Positions 41,511-56,249 of a stretch of 64,000 nt of DNA are shown one piece after another (positions within the stretch are counted from its first letter, which is position 1; each line of letters starts with the position of its first letter). A program made the translations under genes and the position numbers. Origin of the DNA: Euglena gracilis (lineage: Eukaryota; Euglenida; Euglenophyceae; Euglenales); contig CP154954.1 of NCBI GenBank assembly GCA_039621445.1, positions 11,650,716-11,714,715 on the forward strand, in the 5' to 3' direction. The notes beneath the pieces are model-generated. The model did no database searches. It was given only the letters and a program-made list of their open reading frames with translations, and had not been told where the DNA came from.

Positions 41511-41985
41511 CCCATCATCAGCATCACATGGCCGCTTCACAAAATGTCGAACAATCCCAGTTCTGGGGCGTCTATTTTTACACCAATTTGCCAAAATTTG
41601 CCAAATATAGCAAATCTTGGCAATTACTCGCCTTTTTTTGGGCTTCCTCCAAATATGTGCTGGGAAATTACTTTCAACTTAGAAATTTTTGCATGTTTCT
41701 GTTTTGATTATTTGCTTTCCTTTTTTTGGAATTTTTACCCAAGGAATTCCAATATTTCCAGAATCAGCATGACCCCCAAAAAACACGCTTTTGGATCATT
41801 TGGTTTTTTTTAAAAAAAATAGTAGTTAACGGCTCAGAATTTACACCTAAATTCCTTAAATGACCAAGATATGTGTGATTTCTCCAATTCCCCTTCAGCA
41901 GAAGTGGATTAATACCTGAAACCGCATTTTCCGCAATTTCCGCAATTTCCGCATTTTTTCCAAAGGCCTCCGACACAAACCCCCC

Positions 41986-42237
41986 CCCCCTTGCACTGGC
42001 ACGGGGAGTTCAAAGCTGGTTGAATTGTCTGGTCTGAGCTGTGGCTGCCAGCCCGCAATTGGTTATGGAGGACACACCCTGGACTTGGACCAAAGGTTTT
42101 TCGCCTATTTTGCGCATGGTCTGCCGAAATTCTCCACATCCAAACTTGACCTTTCCTGTCCCCGCGACACCCCCTCGCTCTCAGGCCCTGGTTCATTGCA
42201 TTTTCTCAAAGTGTTCGGCCCTGAGGCTCAGCTATAG
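41986..42237 (+). CDS. Plus-strand coding piece, Cys-containing
   Basis: SSKLVELSGLSCGCQPAIGY, GGHTLDLDQRFFAYFAHGLP and PSLSGPGSLHFLKVFGPEAQ, stop TAG at 42,235. Good composition, moderate GC3. The 5' border after the C-tract is not defined. Confidence 0.4.
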   Translation, partial: PPCTGTGSSKLVELSGLSCGCQPAIGYGGHTLDLDQRFFAYFAHGLPKFSTSKLDLSCPRDTPSLSGPGSLHFLKVFGPEAQL

Positions 42238-42439
42238 TGTGCTATAGTGCTATAGTGTCCATTGGCGGGTTGTTGATCTTGAAGGGTACAGCAGTCCTCT
42301 TGCCCTTTTCAGAACGAGAAAAATCATTTGTGATTAGTTCCATTCTCCTCTCTTCTGGATTGAGAGCTTCTTTAGAGTAATGTGATGGTTTAAACCTCAG
42401 GGTTGCCTGGGGTTGCTGGCATCTGCTCCACCCTAACAG

Positions 42440-42653
42440 CCGCCCCCCTCCCCCATCGACCGCGCGGGCCGGCATCGCCAACTCGCTGTTGGAAGCCCCA
42501 GATGCCGACTCTCTGGGAATTCTCGAGGACGCCGTCTACATTCTCCTGGCCCCCCAGAAGCCTACACCGGACTGGTTTAGCACGCCGCTGGGTGATAGTG
42601 CCTCTGTGCGGGTCGGCTGCTCAACCCCTGCCGATGGAACACCTAGCCATTAA
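42440..42653 (+). CDS. Plus-strand terminal exon, unknown product
   Basis: Acceptor CACCCTAACAG; then GIANSLLEAPDADSLGILED, AVYILLAPQKPTPDWFSTPL, GDSASVRVGCSTPADGTPSH and TAA at 42,651. AT-rich non-coding DNA follows, consistent with a 3' end. Confidence 0.5.
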
Positions 42654-43068
42654 ATTTGGTCGGGGAGTCTTTGCTTTTCTTTTTTTCTGTGTAAGGTCTT
42701 TTTATCTATTTTGTTTTATAATTTAATATTTATTATTATTATTTTTTCTTATTAATTAATTTTTGTTTTCTTTCTCTTTTGTCGGGAATCCTCCGCTTTT
42801 GCTTAGGTCTTAATAATCTCCTTTTATGTTTTTGTCTTACCTTTTTTTCTCCCTTTCTTTCTCCTTTCCACCATCTATTTTTAACCAAACCGTTTTCAGT
42901 GTTCGCAAAACCAGGCTCTGTGTTAGAATTCAGGCTCAGGCAACCATACCCTGACTTCTAGCTAAGAAATTTACACATTCACCACACCCCCAATTTCTTG
43001 GACCTTCGATCTCGGCTTTTTCGACATCGACTAAGCAAGGTGCTTCCAGCTTACCTGTTTGCGTTCAG

Positions 43069-43279
43069 GAGCTGACCCGATTCCTCCACTCCTCCTTTGG
43101 GACGCCCCCGCCCCCCCAGGTCGCCTCTGTGGCGGCAGCACCCCCTGCCCAGCACCCAAGCCTCTATCGGCAGCCTCAACAACATACATGCAGCTAGAGC
43201 CACCTCATCCTCCTCAGGCACCTGCCACTGCAGGAACAGCTGCACCTGCTGCCGATGACCTCACGACTGCCTCTGATAG
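43069..43279 (+). CDS. Plus-strand Pro/Ala-rich exon
   Basis: Acceptor TTTGCGTTCAG and donor GATAG|GTAGAG. One frame stays open throughout (ADPIPPLLLWDAPAPPGRLC, QAPATAGTAAPAADDLTTAS). Low-complexity linker-like peptide. Confidence 0.45.
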
Positions 43280-43487
43280 GTAGAGGCTGGCAATCATAGC
43301 CCATCCCCACCCCCAACCTCCAGATTCTCCCAACACGAAACATCTCCCAATACGAGACAATTTAGACCATTTTTTTGTATCCCATGGGGTGATTCTGGTG
43401 TTCTATGCTCCGTTTTCACCTATTGAGGGAGGGCTCCACCCCCTACAATCCCGGCATTTAACCCGAATTGCCCTTGTCTGTTTTCAG

Positions 43488-43696
43488 TATGCAAGAGATG
43501 TAGTATTACGCTTTATCCAGTCTCCACCAGTTCTGACATTGTGGCAGTCCGGCTGTATCAATTGGTTGGCCTGGATCCTGTGATGGCGAATGAAACATTT
43601 CATCATCATCTTGGTTTTGTTGGGGATGTGCCGCCAATTGCTACTTGTCGGGGCTACTGGTACACCACCATACCAGACGCCCTTGGGTTGATTTAG
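43488..43696 (+). CDS. Plus-strand exon with CKRC motif
   Basis: Acceptor CCCTTGTCTGTTTTCAG. Reads CKRCSITLYPVSTSSDIVAV, RLYQLVGLDPVMANETFHHH, LGFVGDVPPIATCRGYWYTT, IPDALGLI, TAG at 43,694. One of the most protein-like plus-strand segments; C-x2-C might bind zinc. It may end before the stop at GGG|GTTGAT. Family unknown. Confidence 0.5.
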
Positions 43697-43939
43697 CTGG
43701 TGCAACCCATACCATCAATTAGTCATCGGCAGATGCCCCAGGGGACTGGTGCTGTTCCCCCCCCTTTTTTCCCCCTTGCTTCCCCCCCATTGCCGTTCTT
43801 TGCCTCTTGGCTTGATTTCTTTTCTAAAGAGGCTGACTGATGAGGCTTAGCCCATCCCCCTGACAATTTGCAAGACACCACCGAAGTGACCCGGCACAGA
43901 TGGCGCCAAGAAAAAAGTGGTTCGAGTTTCTTTTTTTTG

Positions 43940-44530
43940 TTTAATCTCTTCACACTAGTAGCCAGACTCCCTGAGACCCCCATTAATTTTTCAAACTGGA
44001 AACGACACCCTTCTACCCCGAGGCCAGTAACAAATTGTATGGCGCGGACGCAGTCTTGGAGTTTCCCCTCCCCTCCGGAGCCGTGTTCCGAGTCACCTCC
44101 CGCCACCCAGACGGTACACCCATGTATTGCATCAACACCCGCCACCCTGACGTTGCCCCCCCCCCCAGCCAAGCGACCCCGTCTTCAACCCCCAGTGGTG
44201 CCCACCATCTCTCAGTCCCCACAGCCCCACTGCACCCAGTTCGGCACCCTCCCAGCGTTTCCATGGCAAAAACTTCTTTGTCGGCGGCAGGCTGAGGGAC
44301 CTGCACTTCGTTGCGGTCGCTCCAGATCTCACCGTCCACTCCGTCACAAACGTCCGAATTCCGCAGGCCGACGCCCACCCTCACCTCCCCGCGCACAGAA
44401 TCCCTCCTCACGAAGCAGTTCTGCGCTCTCGCCGCCAAGGAAGCCCTCCACGTCTCCCACGATCGGCTCAACGCCAGCAACAGCCACCCAGTCCCCTGCT
44501 CTGCAGAGCGGTCCATGAGGGACGGGGAAG
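43940..44530 (+). pseudogene. Frameshifted plus-strand coding region
   Basis: Three overlapping frames look coding in turn: TPFYPEASNKLYGADAVLEF with FRVTSRHPDGTPMYCINTRH; HGKNFFVGGRLRDLHFVAVA with PDLTVHSVTNVRIPQADAHP; and ESLLTKQFCALAAKEALHVS. A run of C at ~44,157 is an obvious indel site. Either a decayed gene or assembly indels; no splice sites explain the switches. Confidence 0.4.
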
Positions 44531-44649
44531 TTTGTAATTTTTATTTAATTCTATTTTTGTATTTTCCTAAGGACCGCCCCTCCTTCGGGCAAAAAGGCCG
44601 GCCAAGGACCGGATTGGGATTGGAAAGAAGTCGAAATTCAACACTGCAA

Positions 44650-44822
44650 AAAACGTGGGGGGCTGTAAAAAAATATCCCGAGGGCGGTAAAAAAGGGTGA
44701 GGGCTGTAAAAAAAAAAACCTGGGGGCTGTAAAAAAGGCTGGGGGCTGTAAAAACGGCTGGGGGCTGTAAAAAAAGCTGGGGGCTGGAAAAAAGGCTGGG
44801 GGCTGTGAAAAAAAAAGCAGGG
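44650..44822 (-). repeat. GGGGGCTGTAAAAAA array (inverted arm)
   Basis: Eight or so units of the satellite at 44,828-48,250 in opposite orientation, meeting it head to head at about 44,825. Confidence 0.9.
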
Positions 44823-44827
44823 GCGCC

Positions 44828-48250
<3,423 letters not shown>

Positions 48251-48468
48251 GGGGCCCTGATCTGGTCTGCTCTCTCCAACACATCGCTCCCTTCTTGGTA
48301 TTTTTCTTGACCCATCTCCACAATTTCTTCTCTCCCTTTTCCTCTCATCCTCCATCATCAGCCATTGTTTACGGATTTTTTTTCGAGCCAACCTGTGGGC
48401 TTGTGCTGGTTTTGAACGGAGTGAGAGAGGTTCATAATCACAGGGGATAGTTGTTCCCTCCTATTTAG

Positions 48469-48794
48469 AGCCACCCTGCCCCTGTGACTACCACATCAAG
48501 TGGAGTGGAGTGCCCGGCTGCCTTATTGAAGTGGCAGTGCTCCTTGTACAGCCTTTCCCCCACTATCTGTCAGCCCGGCGCAACCTCTCCCGCATCCTGC
48601 AGCTCACCATCTCCTCGGTTGCAGCCGTCAGCCAGATCTCCAGAGCTCCCCCCCCCCCTGACACTACCCACGGTGTACCGGGACGCCCCGTCTGCCTGGA
48701 GTTCACTTACGGCTGCCGGGAGACTCTCCCCCATTGGGAGCACTGTCAGTCTTGCTCTCAGGGCGCCTCGTCGCCAATAGCCCCCAGGCCATAG
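48469..48794 (+). CDS. Plus-strand terminal exon, Cys-containing
   Basis: Acceptor TCCCTCCTATTTAG; PPCPCDYHIKWSGVPGCLIE, VAVLLVQPFPHYLSARRNLS, RILQLTISSVAAVSQISRAP, VCLEFTYGCRETLPHWEHCQ, TAG at 48,792. High GC3 over 108 codons, the longest single plus-strand exon. CPC and a C-x2-C at the end suggest a metal site or disulphides. No family recognised. Confidence 0.55.
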
Positions 48795-48802
48795 GCAGGC
48801 CA

Positions 48803-49002
<200 letters not shown>

Positions 49003-49011
49003 CGTGCAAGA

Positions 49012-49390
49012 GAATCAAATTAGACCTGTGGGTCAAATCGATACGCTTGTCGACCACCTGTAAGTCGGCTGGCGGTTGGACCTTGCCGCTGGGGCCGCGT
49101 ACAAGCTCCCCATTCCCCAATTCTCCAGCCGAAACGAAAAGGGGACTTGGGCGGAGCTTTTCGCCGACACAGTTGGGTATGGGTACGGGGAGGAGGCGGC
49201 ACGGGCAGGGGGTGGGGGCGTCGGATGGGAGGACGGCCTTGCCGGGGAGGAGCCAGTGACTGGGGTGGAGGTTGGGAATCCGGAGGCCCGGGTGTCCTGC
49301 GCCACAGTCAGGGGTGGGGGGGGGGCGAACCATCCCCAACTAGGTGTTGGCGATCACCATTTAGGGCATAAACATTCATTTGGAGCATAA
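49012..49390 (+). CDS. Plus-strand two-exon piece with a 69-nt intron
   Basis: Exon ~49,012-49,059 (NQIRPVGQIDTLVDHL) ends at ACCT|GTAAGT. The next starts at 49,129 after CCCAATTCTCCAG. The 69-nt intron keeps phase into RNEKGTWAELFADTVGYGYG and EEPVTGVEVGNPEARVSCAT. Stop near 49,388. Acidic, Gly-rich; function unknown. The 5' exon touches the microsatellite. Confidence 0.5.
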
Positions 49391-49399
49391 ACCATACAC

Positions 49400-50130
49400 A
49401 TGATTAGATATAAATATACAAATAAATGATATAAATACACAAAATTTCAACTTCAGAAAAGATTTCCGCATCGCCAATTGATAAGGCTCATCCTTCTTTT
49501 GCCTTTTTTATTATTACTATTTTAGATTCATGGGTTTGGCACATGATCCCCCCCCAAAAAACAGGCCCCAGGTCTTATTTTTGGGTCTGTTGCTGGAAAC
49601 CTCCAACGGGGGGGGGGATGTTAGTTTGGGGGGATCTGACTTTCGGATGTTTTCTTGACCGATCTGGACCCGAAAAAAAATAACTTTTCAGGTCTCCAAG
49701 AACACTGAAATTTTCCCTTCGGCGCTTCCCTCAGCGGTGTAAATTGGTATAAATTGACATTTTCCTTTTTTTGGGTACTTCAAAAATCTGGAAAATGTTG
49801 AAACTTCATCTTGTTTTGTGTATGACATTGGGTTTTTGTTATTTTAAGGGAAAATTTTCACCATCCTTGCCCTTCCCAATGTCGGGAGGGGGGTCTTATT
49901 TTTGGAGGGGGGCTTACAACATGCATACAACAACGTTGCTCCGTCAATTTGCTTGTTGGCATCGTCCAGCCTTACATCCGGAGGGATTTCTTGGATTGAG
50001 AGATTCAAAAATTTGCCGATACACGCCGATACACTTTTGTTTTGCCGATACACACGATACACAGATATTATTTGATATTATTTGCCGATACACACCAAGG
50101 AGAGGTCTGCTATTGAACCCAAGGGGATCA
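49400..50130. other. No gene supported; CGATACAC short repeat
   Basis: AT-rich DNA with G-tract hairpins at 49,540-49,640. At 50,015-50,100 GCCGATACAC is repeated four or five times. A minus frame (QEIPPDVRLDDANKQIDGAT, near 49,960) is weakly coding-like. Confidence 0.45.
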
Positions 50131-50140
50131 AAAAAAATTG

Positions 50141-50690
50141 CCTCAACACCGATCAAAACCCCACACGTATCGAGTAGAGAATTGGGCAGCAACGACGGGC
50201 GGTGCACACCATGCAGTTGCGAGGGCGGACGGGATTGAATGGGCCACTGGTGTAGGGCACAGGGGGCTGTTCGGGGTTCTGAAAAGAGAACGAGCGATCG
50301 AGCGAACAATTTTTGGGCTATTTAAGAACCCTATTCCTGCTTCCCGGTGTTGATCAATCCTCGAGTTTGCCGACTTCTACGCTCCCTAACATATGCACGG
50401 TGTGACGTACGCAAACAGAATATCATGCCATTCAGTTTTGCAATGCCTTGCACCCGACAAACTTTTGGGTCGGCCCATCGCAAACGAACACATGCGGATG
50501 AGCGCGAGAACCCAACCAGTCCCAGCACTCTGAGAGGGACCGGGGGGCCACACACCGGGGCATCGCTGAGGAGCGACGGGGCATCACTGCCGGAGGGGGA
50601 GGAGCTGCGGGGCGCCGCGTGGGGCGGAGGAGGGGACCCCCAACCGGCTCCTCCAGCCGCACACGTTGTCAGACAGAAAATGTGGGTGTT
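50141..50690 (+). CDS. Plus-strand coding-like pieces, strand uncertain
   Basis: YRVENWAATTGGAHHAVARA with GLFGVLKRERAIERTIFGLF to a stop near 50,353; then in another frame AHRKRTHADERENPTSPSTL and LPEGEELRGAAWGGGGDPQP. Minus frames are also open in the second part. Confidence 0.3.
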
Positions 50691-50989
50691 GGTACTGAGG
50701 TTTTGTGTTGATTTGATTTCTTCACTTTTGGGGAATAGGTCCACGACTTTTTATGCCATGCCGACCACAAAACAAAATCAGAAAAAAAAACACGTAAATT
50801 CCAGGAGAGCCAGGGGCAAAAATGACAATTTACTCGGATTTGTCGAGTCGTGCTTCCTCTCGCTCAAAATTCTTGTAACGCAAAATCAAAATATCCGACA
50901 TGTGTGAATATGCGCACACCGACCAAAAAGTAGTGCTTAAGTGCGAGTTTGGCCGCCTGCACACCACAATACCCACAGACCTTGAAATC

Positions 50990-51170
50990 TAGCCCACCGC
51001 CGTCCAGGACGTCAACAACCCAAGATTCCACCAGTTTGGGATAGGGCAGCAACGTGGCAGGCGGCAGGGGCCGGGGCAGGCGGCGAGCCGCTGCCACTGG
51101 GGCACGGGGCCGAACGGCTCCGGCTCGGGGTCGGGCTCGTCCCCCGCCGCCACCCCCGCCACGCACCTGT
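50990..51170 (-). CDS. Minus-strand exon, possible extension of the DDD gene
   Basis: Acceptor GGGTGATCACAG; first half has complete GC3 bias in CVAGVAAGDEPDPEPEPFGP and VPQWQRLAACPGPCRLP. The second half is better in another frame (PYPKLVESWVVDVLDGGGLD). If the exon at 52,185 splices at CGCCT|GTGGGA instead of ending, phase would fit. Confidence 0.4.
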
Positions 51171-51194
51171 GATCACCCAGAACCCGAGGTCCGG

Positions 51195-51345
51195 TCACCC
51201 ACCCCAGTCACGCCCCAGTCACGCCCCAGTCACACCCCAGTCACGCTCCAGTCACGCCCCAGTCACGCTCCAGTCACGCCCCAGTCACGCTCCAGTCACG
51301 CCCCAGTCACGCCCCAGTCACGCTCCAGTCATTTCACAGCTTGAC
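51195..51345 (+). repeat. CCAGTCACGCC 11-12-bp minisatellite
   Basis: Thirteen or so near-perfect units. A related block lies at 51,925-52,020. Confidence 0.9.
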
Positions 51346-51591
51346 CCACACCACAACACGCACCTAACGCCCATAGTCATCCCAGGATGGGGGGAGCTCG
51401 GTGGAACCCACTTTTGAGGTCAATAAGGGGTCCAAAAAAAGTATTTTGGCGCTTTGTGCTGAAAATTGAGAATAACCCCGCCTCCGGCAGATAACCCACT
51501 CAGCCCGACCACCCCCCTGGAGTGGGGCTTGACCCACCCACCCACCCAAAATAAAAAAAAATATCTGTCCCGAAACCCAGTCAGGGCCATA

Positions 51592-51900
51592 CCATTGCTT
51601 AGTGACCCCTGGGGGGGGGGGTCACTTTCCAATCTAAAAAAACCAGTCAACTTTTTTCCCCAAAAAACCAGTCAGTCACTTTACCCCCCCCCACGGGGGG
51701 ATCGGCCACTCTTCAGGAGGCAATGAAATATTGTCAAAAAGTCTCAAAAAATTCAAAAAAATTCCGGCGCCCTCGGCGCCAGGCCGGCCACTTTCTCTTT
51801 TTTCGGGCCTACCCCACCCCCCCCACCCCCCCGGGGGTGGGGGGCTCTTGGCCAAAAAACCAGTCAGTCACCGTGAAAAAAAACACGTCAGTCACCACCC
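51592..51900 (+). repeat. CCAGTCAGTCAC element, copy 2
   Basis: Same order as copy 1 at 31.86 kb, with hairpin CCGGCGCCCTCGGCGCCAGG. Confidence 0.8.
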
Positions 51901-51924
51901 CGTGTTAAGCAATGGTATGGTCAG

Positions 51925-52020
51925 GGCCCAGTCACACCCAGTCACACGCCCAGTCACGCCCAGTCACACGCCCAGTCACGCCCAATCACACGCCCAGTCG
52001 CACCCAGTCACACTTCAGCC
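51925..52020 (+). repeat. CCCAGTCACACG minisatellite
   Basis: Eight or nine 9-13-bp units reusing the CCAGTCA core of the adjacent element. Confidence 0.85.
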
Positions 52021-52185
52021 ACAGCACAATAATCCCACAGGCGCTTGACCCACACCAGCCCCGGCATGGGGCGGGCCGGGCGGTGGAGGGCCTCCACCGG
52101 ATTGAACATCCGCCGGCCCTGGGGTGTGGCGGGGGGGGGGCTGTATGGGAAGACCTGGTCGGGGGAGACAGACATCCCCGGACTC
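52008..52185 (-). CDS. DDD gene, last exon
   Basis: Acceptor GGCTCCCCCACAG; SPGMSVSPDQVFPYSPPPAT, GRRMFNPVEALHRPARPMPG, LVWVKRLWDYCAVAEV, TGA. One-nucleotide start fits the phase-2 end at 54,005. High GC3. Confidence 0.65.
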
Positions 52186-55100
52186 CTGTGGGGGAGCCGG
52201 CTTCCGTCAAGCTGGCAGGCACAGCCGCAACGAAATTTGTCAGAGTCCAAGACGCTGGGACCAAGTCAATCTGGGCGAAGACTCCCCCGAGGCTGTAGGT
52301 ATGTTTCCAGGCTGGTGCCCCCCCCTCCCAACCACTGTCAAAGAACCGGCCGAAAAAGATGGGTGTGAACCAAGGGATGGTGCTTGGACGGGGGGGGGTG
52401 GGGGGAACCTCTGGAAAAAAAAATACACCACTCTGCGCCGAAGAAAGAGATAGCCACTCAATTTTGGGGGTATTGTGCAACTTGTGCAAGGCATTAGGAT
52501 TCAAAAAAAAACCAATCAATCTTACGAAATTACCCGCCCCCCCCCCGGGCAATTGTCGCGTGACAAATCGGGCAGCACGGAGGGGGGTGACAATTTCCCG
52601 GGGTGACAATTTGGCCGGCACAGCCAGGGGTGACAATTGTCCGGGGGCGTCAATTGCCCGGGGGCGTTAATTGCCCGGGGGGGGGGGGGGGGCGGGTAAG
52701 GTTGGTCAATTCAAAAGACCATGAGACGTCGTAATATTCAAGGTTTTTTGTTAGAAAAGATGACCTCTCAAGAGATGGGTGAGAACAGAGGATGGCCCTT
52801 AGACAAGGCTGGTGCCTTGAGAAGGGGGCAGGTAAGTAGAGGACCAGAGGCCAACTTCCCGGGATGGGAGAGGGAGATGGGAGCCTAGTTGAGATAATCA
52901 ACTTCCTTTCCTCTGAAGCCCACCGGCCCCTGGAGCATCCTTGTGTCCTCTGATCAAAAATGGAAAGAAAATGCAACAAGGCTCCTCAAAATATCCAATG
53001 CAAAAAAATGCAAAAAAATGTAAAAAAAATGCAAAAAAGCAAAAAAAAAAGGGCAGAAAGGGCAAAAAATGCAAAAAATAATGCAAAAAGAATGAAAAAA
53101 ACGTATAAAAAAAAGCAAGTGTCATATAATTTCCTTTAGGAGCTGTACACTTTTCTGTTGGAGAAGACTTACAAAAATATCACATTCCCCTGAGTGCGAC
53201 ATCAAAGGAAAATGTGTTTTCATCCAGTTGCATCCACTTATACTTCATTATGCTGTTAATGTGAAATTGGTCCAAAAAAAAGTGAGCAGGGGATTTCTTA
53301 AGGACCCCCAGGGGGGTAGGGGGGGGAGGGGAGGGTAGGGGGGGGGGAGGGGGGGGGGTCCGGGGCTGGAGGGGGACTGGGCTGGGCTGGGTCGGTGAAA
53401 AACAAAATCTTCTAAAAAATTTGTCAATTTCGACATTTTGGTGGATGGAGCTAGATCAAGGCTGGGGGGCTGTGATGGAGCAAGCTGTGGTGAGGGGGGA
53501 AAAAATGCACGGATAGGTGACCTGGGCAGTCCAGTTGGCTGGCCAGCCTGCGACCGGCTGGCTCTGCCTTCGGCCGGCTGGCCCGGCCTCCGGCCGGGCT
53601 GGACCCGACTTTACTTCACTCGACCCCCCCCCCCGGGGGGGGCTCCCAGCCTGAATTTGGGCCGCTGGCTGGATTTGAGCTGCTGGCTGGCTGGACCCCC
53701 CCCCGGGGGGGGGAGGGTAGGGTACCCTCCGGCTTAAGAAATCCTCTGAATGTGAGGTGTGCAATTTCCAGTTGTCTGAACGTGGGGAAACTTGCCTGTA
53801 CAAATGCCCCCAAAAAAAGGAAAGGCAGGATATGCAAAAAAATTGAAAAAAATATGCGCGTTTGCGAAAATTTTCATAATGCAAAAAGAATGCAAACAAT
53901 GCAACTTGGATATCCCCCCCTGTGGCAAGGCACGCAAAGACATACGGCAGAAAGTTGTTGCGGTGAGAGGCGGCACGAGAGCACGCGGCAAACAGTGCGG
54001 TCACAGCGGCCCCAGGGCCTCCTCCCGGACGCTGCGGACCCGCCGCCAGTACGGCGTGTCCAGCGTCAGGAACCGCCGCAGCGTGGCCGGGGGCACGGCG
54101 TGGGACCGGGTCGGGGGGCCCGGCCCCCGCTGCGCGGCGACGGCCCGCACCTCGAAGCCCCGCCAGTGCCGGCCGCGGAAGGTGGCGTCGGGGACGCGGC
54201 CTGGGGGCACTGGTGGGCGGGAGGCTGATCCGTTGCGGGGCCTCCCCCGGAAGAAAGCAGGTTCCGGCCTGGGGGGTCATTCCTGGGGCTGGGCCAAATG
54301 GGCGCCGGCCCAAATTGATGGGCCGGCAATGCAGGTGACAACAAGGGGGGGGAAGCACCCGCCCCACCCTCAAAAAAAACACAATCCAAAATACAGTTTA
54401 TTCGGGAACCATTTTTTGCACCGTTTTTTTAATCCTTTTTGTGGATTTTTTTTTCAATCTTTTGGATTAGGGGTTGATAGTTTGATATTTTGAGACTGCA
54501 ATCTATTCAAAATTACCTGAACGGTAGAGCATTCACTCTTTTTTCGGACGTCATTTGCTTAGGACGTTATTTTTTTTATCTTTTCCAGACTTTATTCCTC
54601 CACTTACCAATTCTGTTTCCCCGTTTCCCCAGTTTTCAGTGCTTTGATGACACCTGTGAAATCGACATCCTTGGTCAGGTGCAACATATCCCAAGGTACG
54701 TGGCAATGCCCACAGTTTACAATCGCGGATAAAGGGCTCGTTCATCACACCAAGGTCTCTGTCAAGCAGCGCTTGCCGTTTGTTGACCTCCAGTGGAAAG
54801 ACGGTTCAAAACTTGAAACCGGCAATGTTCTCATGGCGAGCAGGCTGAATTTGATCAACCCCCTGGAAGGGGTGCCCTAAGGGGGGGATGCCTGCTGGTT
54901 GTAGGCCAAAAAGTAAGTCCCACCCAAATCATATACCCCCCCCCCGAAATGATATGAATAATATAATAATATGAGTCCGGACAAAAAAGGCGGGAAAAAT
55001 GAAGGGGAAAATGAAGGAAAATTTAGACTTTGAAAAAAACAACAATGGGGATTCACGGAAAATGGTGGTAATTTTCCCACTTGCTTCAAAAATTTTCGGC

Positions 55101-56168
55101 AGAAAAAGCAGCTCAGAATTCCAAAAAAAAAAATGATGTCGAAATGTTTTTCTGGGTTTTTTCTTTTTGTGGTTTTCCAATAAAAAATTCAACCCCTAAA
55201 ATAAACCATATGTCACATCCCTGTCCTTCTGTGTGTGAAAGTCAACCACCAGTGAACGTGGTTCCTCCAAAAGGGCTAAAAAAATTACGGGGAAAAATGA
55301 TGGGAAAAACTGAGTGGTTTTCCATCATTTTTGTTTTCCGTCATTTTGTCGAGACTGTGCCCCCAATACCGCCCCCTGGCCCGGGACTTCGGCTGCCCAA
55401 AAATAATATACCCCCCTGCCACACCCAAGAAAGGAAATCCAGCATGGCATAAGCTTGAATTTCTTTCCAAAAAAAACAGCATATTTTGGTTAAAAAATAT
55501 CTGGTACCAAAAGGGCAGTAAAATAAAATGAAAAATGCGCAAAAGTCAGAAATTACGTAAAAATGTGCTTTTTGGATGGTCTTTTGGAGTTTGAAAAATT
55601 GGGTTGTGCCTGCGGTGCCGAAGTGCCTTGGTCAAGTGCCCAGGCACTTTGGCCATGTGCCCCCCTGGGGGGTCGGATCTAGGTGCCTTGGAGTGCCTGC
55701 CCAGGTAGCCACCCCCCCCCCCCCGGGGTGGAGTCGGCACCGCTGGATATTATCGCGTAAAATTCAGCCTGATAGTGGTCAGCAAGCCTCGCGAACGATG
55801 AAACAAACATCGAACAAACAACTGAACCCTTTTTGAAGAATCAGACCGGAAATGAAATCTTAGACATAAAAGCCATCTCGGCCTATTGAGGGGGGGTACG
55901 CACAAGGTTGACACTCAATGGCGCTTATTGCAAACGCAGCCTGGTCCCACTGCTGGGGGTACTTCCCGACAAACCAGTTGCCACTGGCGACGCGCGGGAA
56001 GCCGAAGACCTCTTTCGGGTGGAAAATGGCGGCGAGGTACGATGCGTACAGCTGGGAGGCCCACCAGCTGAAGTGGTCCATCCCATCGTAGTACGGCGCA
56101 GCCGGGCTGGGCAAAGGCTTGGGTGTGGGGGTCGTCCAAACATATGTGGCTCAATGAGCGCGTAAATG

Positions 56169-56249
<81 letters not shown>

